Assembly (NCBI GenBank): GCA_009667805.1
Contig: CM019072.1
Coordinates: 36,511,519 to 36,575,518, forward strand
Source of the DNA: Leptobrachium leishanense
Lineage: Eukaryota > Chordata > Amphibia > Anura > Megophryidae
Length of the DNA: 64,000 nucleotides
Direction of reading: 5' to 3'
The stretch's first letter is position 1. Each line of letters begins with the position of its first letter. The translations under genes and the position numbers were made by a program. The notes under the pieces were generated by a model, which worked only from the letters and a program-made list of their open reading frames with translations, was not told the DNA's origin and ran no database searches. This document shows positions 11,224 through 22,026 of this stretch, one piece after another.

Positions 11224-11371
11224 TTCATCACTAATTCTAATCGCTAAGCTACTCATCACTTTAATTCAGCTATCTATTTATCACTATTCAACTACTCATC
11301 TACTCAACTATTCACATATTCACCTAATCAATCTACAGCAACTTAATTTACCCCACAATTTATTGAAATTA
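11224..11371. repeat. Degenerate low-complexity repeat
   Basis: Irregular repetition of TACTCATC, ATTCA and ATCAC-like words in an AT-rich strand. No gene. Confidence 0.5.
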
Positions 11372-11385
11372 AACTTAAATACAAG

Positions 11386-13020
11386 GGGGCGTGGCCGGCT
11401 AACAACAGGAGCAGACGTGTTTTGGTGGAGCTCCACACGTCTGCTATCTTTAAGGTCCTAAAAGAGCATTTTCTGCAGTGTTTTTCAACTGGGGACCTGA
11501 CTTGGCTGGCCATCGGAAGGGAGCTGGCCGGAGGCCACTTTGTCCCCCCCTCCGGACCAGAGACGCCCTTTGTAGCTGCTGATCTGTGCCTAGTGAGAGG
11601 TGCAAGCGGCCATCTTAAGGCCTTCGCTTTGGCCCCTGTGGTCGCCGTTAGTGGCTGTCCTGCCACCTCAGCCCACCCAGAGTGCATGTTAAGGGCTATG
11701 GAGACGGAGGGCTCACGTCTCCCACCCGCCTTGAGTGACTGCTCAGTGAGAGCGACGGACAGGCATGCAGGCGATCGGCTGGATGGATCCTCTCCCTCCT
11801 TTGAAAGTACTGATGCCTTTCTTACAGGCCTAGAGGCCTGTTTGCAGCTGTTGGAGGGGGGGATGCAGACGGCCCACTCACGAGGGGACTCTGGCGAAGG
11901 CTAATGCTTACGCTGCGGAACGGCCAGGAAGAGAGGAGTCCAGGACGAGATGGAATCAGGGCTGCGTGGGTCCGGCGCTCAGTGGAGGTCTGTTCCCTTG
12001 CTGCCGCAGGGAGCAGCGTCGAGGTCAGTGTTCTGGCTGGGACGCTGACGCCAGAGTCTAGGCCCCCAAGCGGAGCGACTGTGGAGGAATCTGAGGGTCT
12101 GGTTGCGGAGATGGAGGAGGAGATTGTCTGCATTGAGCTGGGAGCTGCGGAGGATGACCGGGAGCTGGCTGCTTTCTTGTGGTATGCCGACTCTGTTCCA
12201 GCTGATCGGGAGACGCTGGCCCTCCAAAGAAGAGTCGCAGAGTCACTGTGGAGTGGGAAGGTGGCTATCCCCTTGAGATGTCTGAGGCAGTGGGGCTTCC
12301 CCTGGATGGCGCACTGCCTTCTGATGTGGTGCTACTGGGATCTTGGCCGCGTGGAGAGACTTATACCGCGGCTGATGCCGCTCGACGAGCCTCCATTGCC
12401 GTGGTTGCTCTCGACGACGATGCACCCACAGGTATCTGGCTGGATACAGGCTGAAGACGCTTTTTATACTGTTTGATGGTCTTCACGATGCCAGGACTGC
12501 GTGAATTCCCGGTGCCCCCACTCTCCCATGATGATGTTAATTCTCTATACTCTCCCCCTTCCTTGCCCTAGCCAGATGTGCCTTTCGTTCTGCTTTCTTT
12601 TGAGATTTACCCCCAAGCTTATGTGACTTTTTTGTGGACCCTGTTCAGTTTTGAAAATTTTTGAGGACTTTTACTACTTGCTGAGAACCCTATTCCCCCC
12701 TCGTCCCTTTCTGTGACACCTTTTTAGATGTCTTTTTTCTTTATGGTGAGACCCCCCCCCATTGGGGGATGTTTGCCCCCCTTCTTTCCTGTCCTGCTAG
12801 TGTTGATGTTCCCCAGCTGGAGATATAGACTTTTCTCATAGATGCCAATTTTTTGACTTTTGCAATGTTTATATACCCCCCCGTTTTCTTTTCTATTTTG
12901 ATAAACTTTGCTGAGAACCCCCCCCCCCTTATACTTTCTGTGCTCTATATGCCTTTCTGGCCCTGCGAGGCCAATTATGCAGGTCGGTTTGCGACCCTTA
13001 GTTTAAATACAAAAAAAAAA
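11386..13020 (+). mobile_element. LINE-derived insertion, 1.6 kb, 14-bp TSD and poly(A)
   Basis: Begins GGGGCGTGGCCGGC, ends in an A-run, and is flanked by AACTTAAATACAAG at 11372-11385 and 13021-13034. That is target-primed reverse transcription. Two open frames (11422-11904 and 11904-12476) overlap at ATG/TAA, but I see neither an ORF1 motif nor reverse transcriptase. The 3' part is T- and C-rich like an untranslated tail. At 1.6 kb it is far shorter than an autonomous LINE yet has an apparently intact 5' end, so it is an internally deleted or non-autonomous derivative rather than a 5' truncation. Confidence 0.75.
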
Positions 13021-13034
13021 AACTTAAATACAAG

Positions 13035-13407
13035 CGAATGAAGAGTGGAATCCAGTTATTATTTCCAGTGTCAATGTTTGAATTTCCTTTCAAGCGGGAA
13101 GATTGTGCAAAAAACCAAAGAGCTTGACAGATATTAAGGGTATTCTTTGTGATTTCATAGAGGTTTTCCCCGTCTGAAATCTTTAGATTTCAAAATAAAC
13201 TAACACTAGAACTTTAAATGTCCTCCTGGAAACCCTATGCGGACCTGAAAAACAAAGGTAAAGCATTCAATAATACAACTTTACACTTTATAGTCAGTAA
13301 GTAAGTCAACAGTCTTAAAGGAAGGCTTCCAGATGCGAGGAGTAAATTTAACAAGTTAACCTATCTTCGTGCTGGCTAAGCCGCACTAGGCCAAAACTTC
13401 CACCAAC
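13035..13407. other. Unassigned sequence, possibly the 3' side of the BEL element
   Basis: No gene is recognised. It lies directly past the nested insertion in the BEL element and may be BEL 3' sequence, but no LTR matching 20279-20599 is visible. Confidence 0.35.
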
Positions 13408-13415
13408 ACAATTGT

Positions 13416-15018
13416 TTTATAATTCAAAATTTTATTTTGAAATAGGTCAGCAGTAAATCAGACATAAATACAAATAATAACGAGTAAAGCCAGCAAGGTT
13501 CATCTGGGATAACAAAAAATAAAAGAGGGAAGGGCACTCTGATATAGGTGACCAGGGAGGTGGTCTCGTCATTAAACAGGTATGGGGTGGGGCAACCACA
13601 AGGAAAAAAAAGGGGGGGGTAGAAGGAGTAAGATGGGGGGACAGCCCGGAATAAACTGGCATTCCTGGCCGCTCCAGCAACCCCGCAAGGAAACTGGAGG
13701 CCATGAAAGGGCCACAGGGCCAGGTGTCCTGGGGCCAGAGGGAGCGGTCAGAGCCATGGTATCCGTCCCAATGGCTCACCCAGGGCAACCTATCGTCCCG
13801 CACCCAAAAAAAAAAAAACAATGTAAAAAAAAAAAAAAAAAAAGGTGGTTAGATGCCCGGACCGTCACGCCAAACCACGTCCTGGTCAGATGAAGTAGAG
13901 TCCACTAAAGAGAGCCCAGAGGGGGGGGGAGAATAAATCGGCTAGAATCCTCAAAACTGTGTGGGGGGGTAGGAGAGTGTCAGCAGTGGAAGACATCGGG
14001 GGGGGGGGAAACACTTCTGAGGGGAAAAAGGGGAAACAGCTATGCAGGAGAAATCAGCATCCAGGAATCCAGCAGTGGGGCCATCCAGTTCAGCCAGTGT
14101 CCAGGGGAAAAATAAGAGACACGCTATCCCCGCAGCCATCATCCAGGAGCAACAACGAAGTCGGCTGGGGCAGCAAGTCGAAGAGTGGATTATGACCCAG
14201 GGCCTCTCCAAGGACATCCGGGGGGAGTAGGTCTCGCCATCCGCACAGCTTCCAGTCAGCCCCAGTCCCAGGCCCACCAGGAGACGTCTTACTCCGCTGA
14301 GTCACAAGAAGCAGCTGGGCCGGCGGCATCATCGTGCAGGGAGATCTATCCGATGACTCGAGTGCCGCAGGGCCCTCCTCGGACCCGGAGTCCAACCAGA
14401 CAGCTTCCCCCGAGAGCCCATAGACCGAAGGCAAGCTAGGCACGGCCAGTACACGAAGCGACCCGGCCGGATCGCCGCACCCGGTCCGCTGCAACGCAAC
14501 TTCAGGGCCGCCACTCCCCGGTCTCCATACCTCTTCTCTCTGTTTGAAGGAGCAGGTAAGCGCATCACACCCACACAGGGGGCTCCCAGTCACATCTCCA
14601 GACGTAGTAGCTGCATCCCGGCTGAGTCGCATCTCAGCCACAAGGCGCCGGACATCCCCACGCGTAAGTGGTCGCTCCCCTTCCTCCAGTAACCAAGCCA
14701 GGCACCCATCTAGGCGCTCCATCAGTGCCCCACCGTGGCAAGGAAGGGAGGATACGGGTCCCCTTAGCACTGCAACAAAGGCTCAAAGATGGCCGCCAAA
14801 AGTAGGCCTCGAAAGCAGGCTGGAACCCGCAAAGCCCCCCAAACAACTCCGAAAGAGCACAGAAGAGACCAGGCATATATCGGGGGGTCCCCCTGCACAG
14901 TCTCTCCCTGTGAGCACAGCAGCTGAAGGTAGGTCGCAAGAATTAGCAAAAGTTGAGGGAAACCTCGAGGAGCTCAGCAGAATGCGACCTACCCTGTCGG
15001 CAGTCAGCTCCGCCCCCC
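13416..15018 (-). mobile_element. LINE-like insertion in minus orientation, TSD ACAATTGT
   Basis: On the minus strand it starts GGGGGGCGGAGC (15018) and ends near TTATAAAA (13416). ACAATTGT flanks both sides (13408-13415 and 15019-15026). Length and G-rich start resemble 11386-13020. Part of it (13600-13810) matches 45560-45800, sharing GGCCAGG, CTGGGGCCA and GCTCACCCAGG-like blocks in the same order. No reverse transcriptase is seen. It sits just after the BEL integrase end, so it inserted into BEL. Confidence 0.6.
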
Positions 15019-15078
15019 ACAATTGTAATCCAACTGGCTGTATGTGGAAAGGCTTCTGCCGAGAGCAGAAACTCTTAA

Positions 15079-15135
15079 CTGACTTTTCCCTTGGCAGAAG
15101 GAATATCAGTTCGATGATTGGCCGGAAGAAACTAT
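15079..15135 (-). pseudogene. BEL element, end of integrase C-terminal region
   Basis: On the minus strand this reads SFFRPIIELIFLLPRE, the conserved tail of BEL/Pao polyproteins. It continues the reading from 16028-16104 (GTKGGVVH) once the 15136-16024 insertion is ignored. So the original 3' coding end of the BEL element survives downstream of the captured RPL6. Confidence 0.75.
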
Positions 15136-16024
15136 CAGGGTAATTCAAAGAGATTCGAAAAGTCACTGCACGTTCGGTGACTTTTCGTTCTCTTCATTTC
15201 GGTGCAAATCGGCTTTCCCATTTCGGCGACCCTGCGGTGTAGTCAGCAAGCACCACAGGGCTGTCGAAGTGCAGGGAAAAGCTGCCGAAAACCCGCCGCA
15301 AACCAGACGAAAAGTCACCGCAAAAACCCAACGAATGAACGCCGAAAACCCGCAAAAACATCTGGATTAACCCGTCAAAGAAAACCCGACCAGGAGCCGA
15401 TCACACGCAGCAAAGCCTTCGGAAAGAGCCGACACCGCAGAAGAAGGCAGTGAATAAATTAGCAAAACAGTTTGCTTGAATGTTTGAAAAGTGAAACGCG
15501 AAAATGTCTGAAATTTACATATGAGATCCAATGAATGATAATAAAAAGGGCTGTTACAGAAAAAATAAGTAAACTTAAAATAAAAAAAGGACTTTTTTAA
15601 AACTAAAATCCAGAAAAATGCTTAAAATATCCTAAAAATCTATAAATAAAGAGACTCTTTACTGCAGAATTTTATAATGAACGGTTTATTAGATATTGAA
15701 TTAAAATGGGAATATTTTTAGCATTGAAGCCTATGGGATTTGCCTGAATAAATCTGCCGCATGAAACCACCGAATAGCAGAGCATTTCGGGAACCTTTCA
15801 CTGCTGGTTTGCGCTCTCTGAATAGCCGAAGCAGTGCTTTTTTATGGGGATTTCACTGCCCTCGAATGGGCACCGAACAGGCACCGTATGTGCAGGCAAT
15901 TCGCCAGGATTTGGCAAATTGCCTGCTCTATGGATAGCCGAATGGCCAAGAAAGGTAACCGAACGCTGATTTTCAGCATTCGTTTACCTTTCTCAAGCAA
16001 GTCGGATCTCTTTGAATTACCCTG
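15136..16024 (-). mobile_element. CAGGGTTATTC family element, copy 2, TSD TAT
   Basis: 889 bp, reverse orientation relative to copy 1. Ends CAGGGTAATTCAAAGAG and CTCTTTGAATTACCCTG, with TAT at 15133-15135 and 16025-16027. It splits the BEL integrase C-terminal frame. Confidence 0.9.
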
Positions 16025-16027
16025 TAT

Positions 16028-16104
16028 GTACCACACCTCCTTTAGTCCCCTTGACCTTTCAGATTCTTCGATCGTCTAGACATTACCTGAGTGACAAGAC
16101 CCAT
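16028..16104 (-). pseudogene. BEL integrase C-terminal region, first part
   Basis: Minus-strand reading [11 protein letters not shown], then in another frame DDRRI, a TGA stop and [11 protein letters not shown], as in BEL polyprotein C-termini. It follows directly on the RPL6 segment; CTGCCAA at the joint is compatible with both. One frameshift and one stop show decay. Confidence 0.7.
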
Positions 16105-16772
16105 TGGCAGGAGTTGGAAATCCACGAAGCTTTGTGCTGTTGTGTGACTGCGTATTTGTCCTTCTGTTTCAAAGATCTCTCCCTCCTGGTGCTTGGGTTT
16201 GCGCAGCCTCTTGTTGAAGTAAGCATCAGGCAGGTGCTTTGAAACCTTGACACTTGAGATATTGACTTTTGTGGATGTAGTGATAACAAATTTCTGATGA
16301 GCTCTCCGCAGGGGCACCCGGTTGATAACCAGTGGTCCTGTTACCAGCAGAAGGCCAGACTGGAGCTGCTTCAGAAAAACCACACGCTTCCCCCTGTGGT
16401 GTCCATTGAGGAGTAGAAGTACAGTCCCAGGAGTGATGGAGGAGCGCAGGTTGCGTTTGTGCTGGCTGAAAGGCTTATTGCCAAGGCTTAACAGCTTCCT
16501 TGGAACATCTTCAGTAGCATAATAGCGAGGCATTTTACGCAGTTGGGCTACACGTGTACCACCATTCTTATCCCCACCGAATGTCTTTGACACGGTAGCT
16601 CTAGCCTTCTCCCTCTTCTTTCTTTCAATCTTTGTTTCTGGGGCTTTGCACTTGCACTTGTAGAGGGCTTTACTGGCAGAACTGGAACATTTCCCGATTC
16701 TGCGGACCAGCACTGGATTCCAGCTGGCATGGGGCCGGTTCATCTTCTTCACAGCCTCGGTTTTCTTCTTAG
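16105..16772 (-). pseudogene. RPL6: Ribosomal protein L6 cDNA segment inside BEL pol
   Basis: Minus-strand translation shows RPL6 without introns: [102 protein letters not shown]. The normal role is a 60S subunit protein. Here both ends are missing: the basic N-terminal part and everything after the LLP near the C-terminus. No poly(A) and no target-site duplication border it. Upstream it is in frame with BEL pol residues (17052-16773). Downstream it meets the BEL integrase end. A 1-base frameshift lies after FETE and a short deletion follows. Several residues differ from the usual family sequence, so it is not a functional copy. Confidence 0.9.
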
Positions 16773-17383
16773 AGGTGCGCTTTAAAGAGGCAAATCGAGC
16801 AGCTGCTTGCTGTGGATTGTTAGGTAGCTTTTCTCTAGGCGTACGAGAGGGTAAGGGTGCTACCCAGCTATTAGCATCATCCTGAGCGAATTCTTTATCC
16901 ATCGTCTTGAGAAATTCCCTATCTTCTCTTGCCAGTGCCAGTTTGTAGTCATCATTGGTAGAATTGAACACTGTGGCTCCAAAGGTGTTATCCCAGGACT
17001 GAAAGGCATTTAATTTATCTTGGTTGTCATGCTGCCATTCGTTGCTGTTCAATTTCTTTCACTCTGTATTGGTATGGGCACGGTTCAAGATAGGTGTTGT
17101 GACCATTTGGCAAGATATGTGTTTTGTAGGAAGCAATCTTGGTAGGCACCTTCATTTCCCTTATACAAACATTGCCTATGATAACCCAAGCTAGATCAAG
17201 GCGTTGAGCGAATGGAGCATCATGTGGACCATTAATTTGTTGCCGTACGTTTTGTACTCTGTGGATATCTCTGCCCAGGAGAATTAGGATATCTGCATTC
17301 TTGTCAAGAACTGGTATTTTGTTAGCTATAGCCTTCAGATGAGGATGGTGTAGGGCAGCTTCTGGTGTAGGGATCTCTTGCAT
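16773..17383 (-). pseudogene. BEL pol, protease-to-RT linker and RT N-terminus
   Basis: Two overlapping frames. 17383-17027 has EIPTPEAALHHPHL, ILLGRDIHRVQ and NGPHDAPFAQRLDLAWVIIG, typical of the region after the BEL protease. 17052-16773 continues with [28 protein letters not shown] and ends at SLKRT. A frameshift near 17040 separates them. The RT catalytic core, RNase H and the integrase core, normally next, are absent and replaced by RPL6. Confidence 0.85.
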
Positions 17384-17404
17384 GTTAGATGGGATCTGGT
17401 TGCA

Positions 17405-18139
17405 CTAGACAAGTGTGGGTAATTGCAGTTTGCCCCCAAGAGAAGCTATTACAAATCCGCTGGCTCTTCTTCCAGAGACCTCTGTAATGCCACTACATGT
17501 ACCTAAAGTATTAGGGTAGGAATCTCCTTTTATGTTGAAAAGATCAAAGCGTTCCGTTTTTGCGAGGGACCGATAGCTCTGATCGTCCAGGATGGCGTAT
17601 ACTTTAGCAGACTTTCCTGGGTGATCCTTGTGATATATGTTAACTAAGCATATTTTAGCACAAGACTTGTCGCAAAGATCTTTACCGCATACGGCTGTAC
17701 AAGAAGAGGACACTATGGTAACTTCCTGATCCGTAGTCTCCCCGCCGTGCATTAACACAGGAGGGGAGTCTGTTGACGTTGCATTCATGTACTGAGATGG
17801 ATGTAGTGCCTGCACGTGATCCACACTATGGCATTCTATGCACTTGATAGGAAATTTGCAGTCTTTGGCAAAGTGCTTAGTAGAAGCACAACATCTGAAA
17901 CATACACCATATGTCTTTAGGAGCTCCTTGCGCTCTTGGAGTGGTTTCTTTCTAAAGCCAATGTACTTTTTGAGGGGATGTGGCTTCTTATGAATAGGAC
18001 AAAGGCGGTTAGGATTCTGAATCTTTTCACCTTGTTTGCACTTGTCAGGAATTGAGGTAGGAGGGGGAAGGACATTAGTATTCTTCACTGATACTGGACC
18101 TCTGCTGCCTCTGTGGTTAAAGTACGAGCTGTCGGACAT
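17405..18139 (-). pseudogene. BEL zinc knuckles and aspartic protease
   Basis: Cys/His knuckle pattern CFRCCASTKHFAKDC followed by CIECHSVDH, then a retroviral-type aspartic protease with YAILDDQSYRSLA at the catalytic position. The frame ends at a TAG where the downstream NQIPSNMQEIPTP continues in the same frame, so the stop is probably a secondary nonsense change. Lies between gag and the pol linker on the minus strand. Confidence 0.85.
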
Positions 18140-18210
18140 CTGAGGAAGGAAGCCTGAAGCGCTGAACTCGTAGGAAAAACTGGGGTCGTTCTTTGTTTCT
18201 GCAATGTCTC

Positions 18211-19848
18211 TTATGAACTCACAAAAGTAGGAGAAAGGTGGAAAGGAGATTTGGTTTTCACTCTTTTATAATTTGCCCCAAGTGCAGTCCATTTTTCCTG
18301 GATATTGTATGGCAGCTTGAAAACTATTGGGTTTACCCCACGAGCAGTGTCCAGATAGCTGAGGCCAGGTAGGAAAGTGTCTGTGTTGGCCAGCTGCAGC
18401 TCCCAGAGAAGGTCACTGAGTTCCAAGTATTTATGATTGTCCTTGCCGGAAATCTTTGGGAAATAGTGCTGGCGATTCAACAGAACGTTCTCTATGACTT
18501 CAGGGCTGCCGTAACTTTGATCAAATCTTTGCCAAGCAGCGTCGAGGCCCAACATTGGATTATTGATGTGGACAGCTCTGAGTCTCTTGACACATTCTGT
18601 AGACTGCGGATCAAGCCATCTTATCAGCAGGTCCAGTTCCTCAGCAGGAGTGATGCCAAGATCACTACTTGCAGTTCTGAAGGCACCCTTCCAGCTTCTG
18701 TAGTTTTCAGGCTGGTCATCGAAGTTCAAAAGGCTTGTCTTGGTCAGTTCCCAGCGAGCCATGTATCTAGCAAACCTAGACATGTATGATGTCTCTGACT
18801 TTGGGCAGGGAAATGAAGTTTGAAAGGCGTTTGCAGTATTCTGGTTAACTGACGTAGGGTAGTATGCGGTTGCATCTGTATTTAGTTCTAGAGTCGGTTT
18901 AACGTCCATAGACTCAGGCAGGCATGGTTTTATAGCTGATGGGTTGCTAGGATTTTGATGAATTGCTGGAGGGTAGAATTGCATCTGAGAGTTAATGCAT
19001 TGGGATTGCTGTTGCACTAGGGCGTGTGAAGAAAGCTCAAGGTCATTAGCTAGTAGAGTATTGTAATGACCTTCGATGCAGGGTACTACTAAAGAGTCCT
19101 TTCCCTGTTTTGGGAGGTTGTCACAACTGTGAGGAACATTTGATGTTATGAGAGATTCACTGTTTTGCTTTAGTACATAGTCTCTGGTGCGCTTAACGGA
19201 AGCTTCCGTATCCACTTTGCATAAGCTTATGCTGTCGCTTTCACTTCCCCCGGCGGCTTGTTCTAGGATCATCAGTGTTTCTACGGCTGTGTCATGCTCA
19301 CACTGTTTCTCTAGGGCTTCTATTTCCGCTCTTTTGCGAGCTTCTTCCGTTTCCATAGCTGCTTTCTTTTCTGCTTTCTCGCGAGCGGCGTTAGTCTCCA
19401 TCTCTGCTTTCCTTTTTGCAAAGGCCACCTGTATCTTCATAGTCTCTGCTTTTGCCCGGGCTTGAATAAGCTGCAGACTAATTGATGAACTCTTTGAGTA
19501 TTGTGAGGATTTTGACCTTGAGAGACATGAGCTATTTGAATGCTTGCTAGATGCTGAAATGCGAGAAGCAGTCTCTTGGAGTTGGGCAATTCTCTCTTCT
19601 GCCTTTACTCTGGCCTGATGTACTAAATTGTCTCTTTCTGAATTAAGACATTTTAATTCATCTATTTCTTGTAGAGCCTGTTCAGAATTTATCTTCTCTA
19701 AATTAGAGACGTAAATGTGACAATAGGAAAGATATTGTGCATGAGCTGTAGAAAGCTGTCTTAAAACTTCTTTTAGTGAGGATGCATCACAAATAGGTTG
19801 TATGATGGTGGAGACATAACTCATCACCTGTTCCCAAAGCCATGACAT
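18211..19848 (-). CDS. BEL/Pao Gag-like polyprotein, 545 aa frame
   Basis: The minus-strand frame starts at 19848. The N-terminal third is helical and charged, with repeated KAEMET/EKAEKKA stretches (about residues 130-190), a probable coiled coil. The C-terminal half has the BEL Gag core: YMARWELTKTSLLNFDDQPE, YRSWKGAF, LDLLIRWLDPQS, SPEVIENVL and YLDTARGVNPIVFKLPY. It then shifts frame near 18240, because FSYFCEF-like sequence continues in another frame toward the zinc knuckles. Gag packages the element RNA in a cytoplasmic particle. A second, diverged BEL Gag lies on the plus strand at 62155-63976. Confidence 0.85.
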   Translation of the reverse strand: MSWLWEQVMSYVSTIIQPICDASSLKEVLRQLSTAHAQYLSYCHIYVSNLEKINSEQALQEIDELKCLNSERDNLVHQARVKAEERIAQLQETASRISASSKHSNSSCLSRSKSSQYSKSSSISLQLIQARAKAETMKIQVAFAKRKAEMETNAAREKAEKKAAMETEEARKRAEIEALEKQCEHDTAVETLMILEQAAGGSESDSISLCKVDTEASVKRTRDYVLKQNSESLITSNVPHSCDNLPKQGKDSLVVPCIEGHYNTLLANDLELSSHALVQQQSQCINSQMQFYPPAIHQNPSNPSAIKPCLPESMDVKPTLELNTDATAYYPTSVNQNTANAFQTSFPCPKSETSYMSRFARYMARWELTKTSLLNFDDQPENYRSWKGAFRTASSDLGITPAEELDLLIRWLDPQSTECVKRLRAVHINNPMLGLDAAWQRFDQSYGSPEVIENVLLNRQHYFPKISGKDNHKYLELSDLLWELQLANTDTFLPGLSYLDTARGVNPIVFKLPYNIQEKWTALGANYKRVKTKSPFHLSPTFVSS

Positions 19849-20278
19849 TTACTGTGATGTCTCATAGTTTATGTCCATAAGTGTTTCAGTAATCTTCCAT
19901 GTAGGTTTTGTATTGCGTTTGCTTCTGATTGGATTTATATTCATTACTTACACATCTGAAACAAGTTGCCTTTCCTGTGATGTTAGAGGACTTCTGTCTG
20001 CCATGCTCACACAAATGAGAAGAATAAGAAGAGAGCAGCAGGCTCTGTCTGTAGGATGCAGCAGTATCTGCTCTCTGGTTACTGAAGGCTGTTTACTAGT
20101 GCTGCAAGCTGATGTTATAGCCTTTCACTGCTGGTTCACTGAAAGCTGCGTACTTCTGCTGCAGCTGCTGTTAATGACTTTTACTAACTAGCAGTAATGC
20201 TGGACAGTAATTGTCTTTTTACTATTCTGCTTCCCTAAGCAAAACTGTGAGGCGTGGGTGCTTTAGATTAGCGAAGTC

Positions 20279-20599
20279 TGTATTTGACCAGTACTCACAC
20301 GATGAAGTTCGGCAGAGAGTGTCAACTCAGCAAAACTGACATGTAGAAAGATGAATCCAGTTGAAGAGTTTAATGATCAGACTGACAATCTTGAATAGTG
20401 TAAAGCAATGCAGGTAAAAAGACATTAGAGTTGTCCAGCAGTAAGCACAGAATGGCTGCTATGTGACCAGGAAGTAACTAACAACAAGACACTGAGCAGA
20501 GGGGTGGAAACTAACTGGATGCAGAAAGCTAAGGATGCCCAGCAGAGACAAAACAACTATGAAATCAATAGCATGTAAGCAGCAAAGGCAGATTCAACA
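20279..20599 (-). repeat. Putative 5' LTR of the minus-strand BEL element
   Basis: On the minus strand TGTTGAATCTGCC (20599) to CAAATACA (20279), 321 bp, TG..CA ends, with an ATTAAA about two thirds in. It lies about 430 bp before the gag start. Similar size to the LTR at 61340-61654 but a different sequence. The 3' LTR was not found, so boundaries are a judgement. Confidence 0.55.
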
Positions 20600-20643
20600 C
20601 AAAACAGAAAAATATACAATAAATCCTAAATCATCGGGCATGA

Positions 20644-21202
20644 CAGGGGTTATTCAGAGAACACCGAAATGTCGCTGACTTTTCGGTGCTCTCTCGTTCC
20701 CTGCAGTTCCCTGCACTTTGGGGAATCAAAGTTCCCCACTCTGTGGTGTATTCAGCATTCACCGCAGGGAAAAGCCGAAGAAAACCCACCGCAAAAATGC
20801 ATCCGATTCGATCCAAAGTATCGGATCACTCAGACCGCCCCAAAAAACACACCGAACATGTCCGGAAAAAGCAGATGAGCCGCCGAACAGAGCGCAGAGC
20901 AGCCACCAGAAAAAGCCGACAAGCTGATGAACGGAGTGAAAATAACCAAAAAAAAAACAGTACGATTGAAAGTGTCAAAATTGAAACGCTGTTTGCAAAA
21001 AACTACTGAACGAAAATGCCTGGAATTTACATGTAAGATCCTATGAATGACAATAAAATATATATATATTTTGCTGTAAATATCCCCAAAAATGCCCAAA
21101 AGATCAAAAAAAATCAATAAATAAGGAGACTTTTTACTGCAGATTAAAATATTAAACGGTTTATTAGATATTGCATTAAAACGGTAATATTTTTAACATT
21201 GA
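20644..21202 (-). mobile_element. CAGGGTTATTC family element, copy 3, cut by gap
   Basis: Begins CAGGGGTTATTCAGAGA and runs through the shared ATTAAACGGTTTATTAGATA block until the N gap. The right end is missing. It lies 45 bp outside the BEL LTR. Confidence 0.85.
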
Positions 21203-21302
21203 NNNNNNNNNNNNNNNNNNNNNNNNNNNNNNNNNNNNNNNNNNNNNNNNNNNNNNNNNNNNNNNNNNNNNNNNNNNNNNNNNNNNNNNNNNNNNNNNNN
21301 NN
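21203..21302. other. Assembly gap, 100 N
   Basis: Exactly 100 N, which usually marks a gap of unknown size. Palindromic transposon sequence lies on both sides. Confidence 0.99.
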
Positions 21303-21624
21303 TGCCTGCCCGGTCCTGAAGAGTCCGTCCTGTTGAAGGTGATGCGGCTGCGTGGCTTGCGTGTGCGGGTCACGCGGTCCGGCCAGTCAGGTGGTACAGA
21401 GACTCAGTACCAACTGATTAGCTGGACCACGTGACCGGCTGCGCCTGCACGCAGCCGCTTCCCTTTAACAGGACGGACTCTTCAGGACCGGGCAGGCACT
21501 CCCGCGCTGCCCGGCATCTGGGTCCCCTCAACCCCCGGGCCAGTTTTAGGGGCGCAAATGCACCCCTAACAAAACTGCGCCCGGGGCCATGGCCCTCCCA
21601 GCCCCCCCCCACGCTACGCCACTG
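21303..21624. mobile_element. hAT-like foldback element, left end in the gap
   Basis: TGCCTGCCCGGTCCTGAAG at the gap edge is repeated inverted at about 21475-21500. The right end CCCACGCTACGCCACTG matches the end of the hAT at 27998-30947. The left terminus is not visible. Confidence 0.7.
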
Positions 21625-22026
21625 ATCTGGATCATTAATATTCTGTCCTTTTATACGGTGTGAAAAAAGGGTAATTTCACTCCCATGTGGAGAGAGAGCA
21701 TGCTGCAGCTTCTCCTGGAATTACTTCCTGATGTACACGCCCTTCTTCCTGCCAGCATGCAAAGCTTCTCAGCACCAATTAGACACATAGATCTGATCAC
21801 ATGTAATAAAACTACAATTCCCAGAAGACATTTCTCTTAAGGGGGCACTTTCCAATTCCTATAAGGCTATCTCTTACAGTTACTGACTATTCTCAGGCTG
21901 CTCTAGTCAGCACAAGTCCTATAGACTCCATCGAGGGGATGCTTGCGGCGTCGCTTAGTGCTGCTACGAGCGTACCGCGGCCTAGCGCCGTGTTACGGTG
22001 CAAGCTGCTGTATTTGCACCTTATTA

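Noticed and set aside
11422..12476. Two overlapping plus-strand frames (160 and 190 aa) as a host operon-like gene pair
   Set aside because: They lie wholly inside a retrotransposed unit with target duplications and poly(A), so they are element-derived; no domain recognised.
16105..16772. RPL6 as a working ribosomal protein gene
   Set aside because: Both ends are missing, it has a frameshift and deletion, and it is enclosed in a decayed retrotransposon.
21176..21373. Frame spanning the N gap
   Set aside because: It exists only because unknown bases were translated as X.
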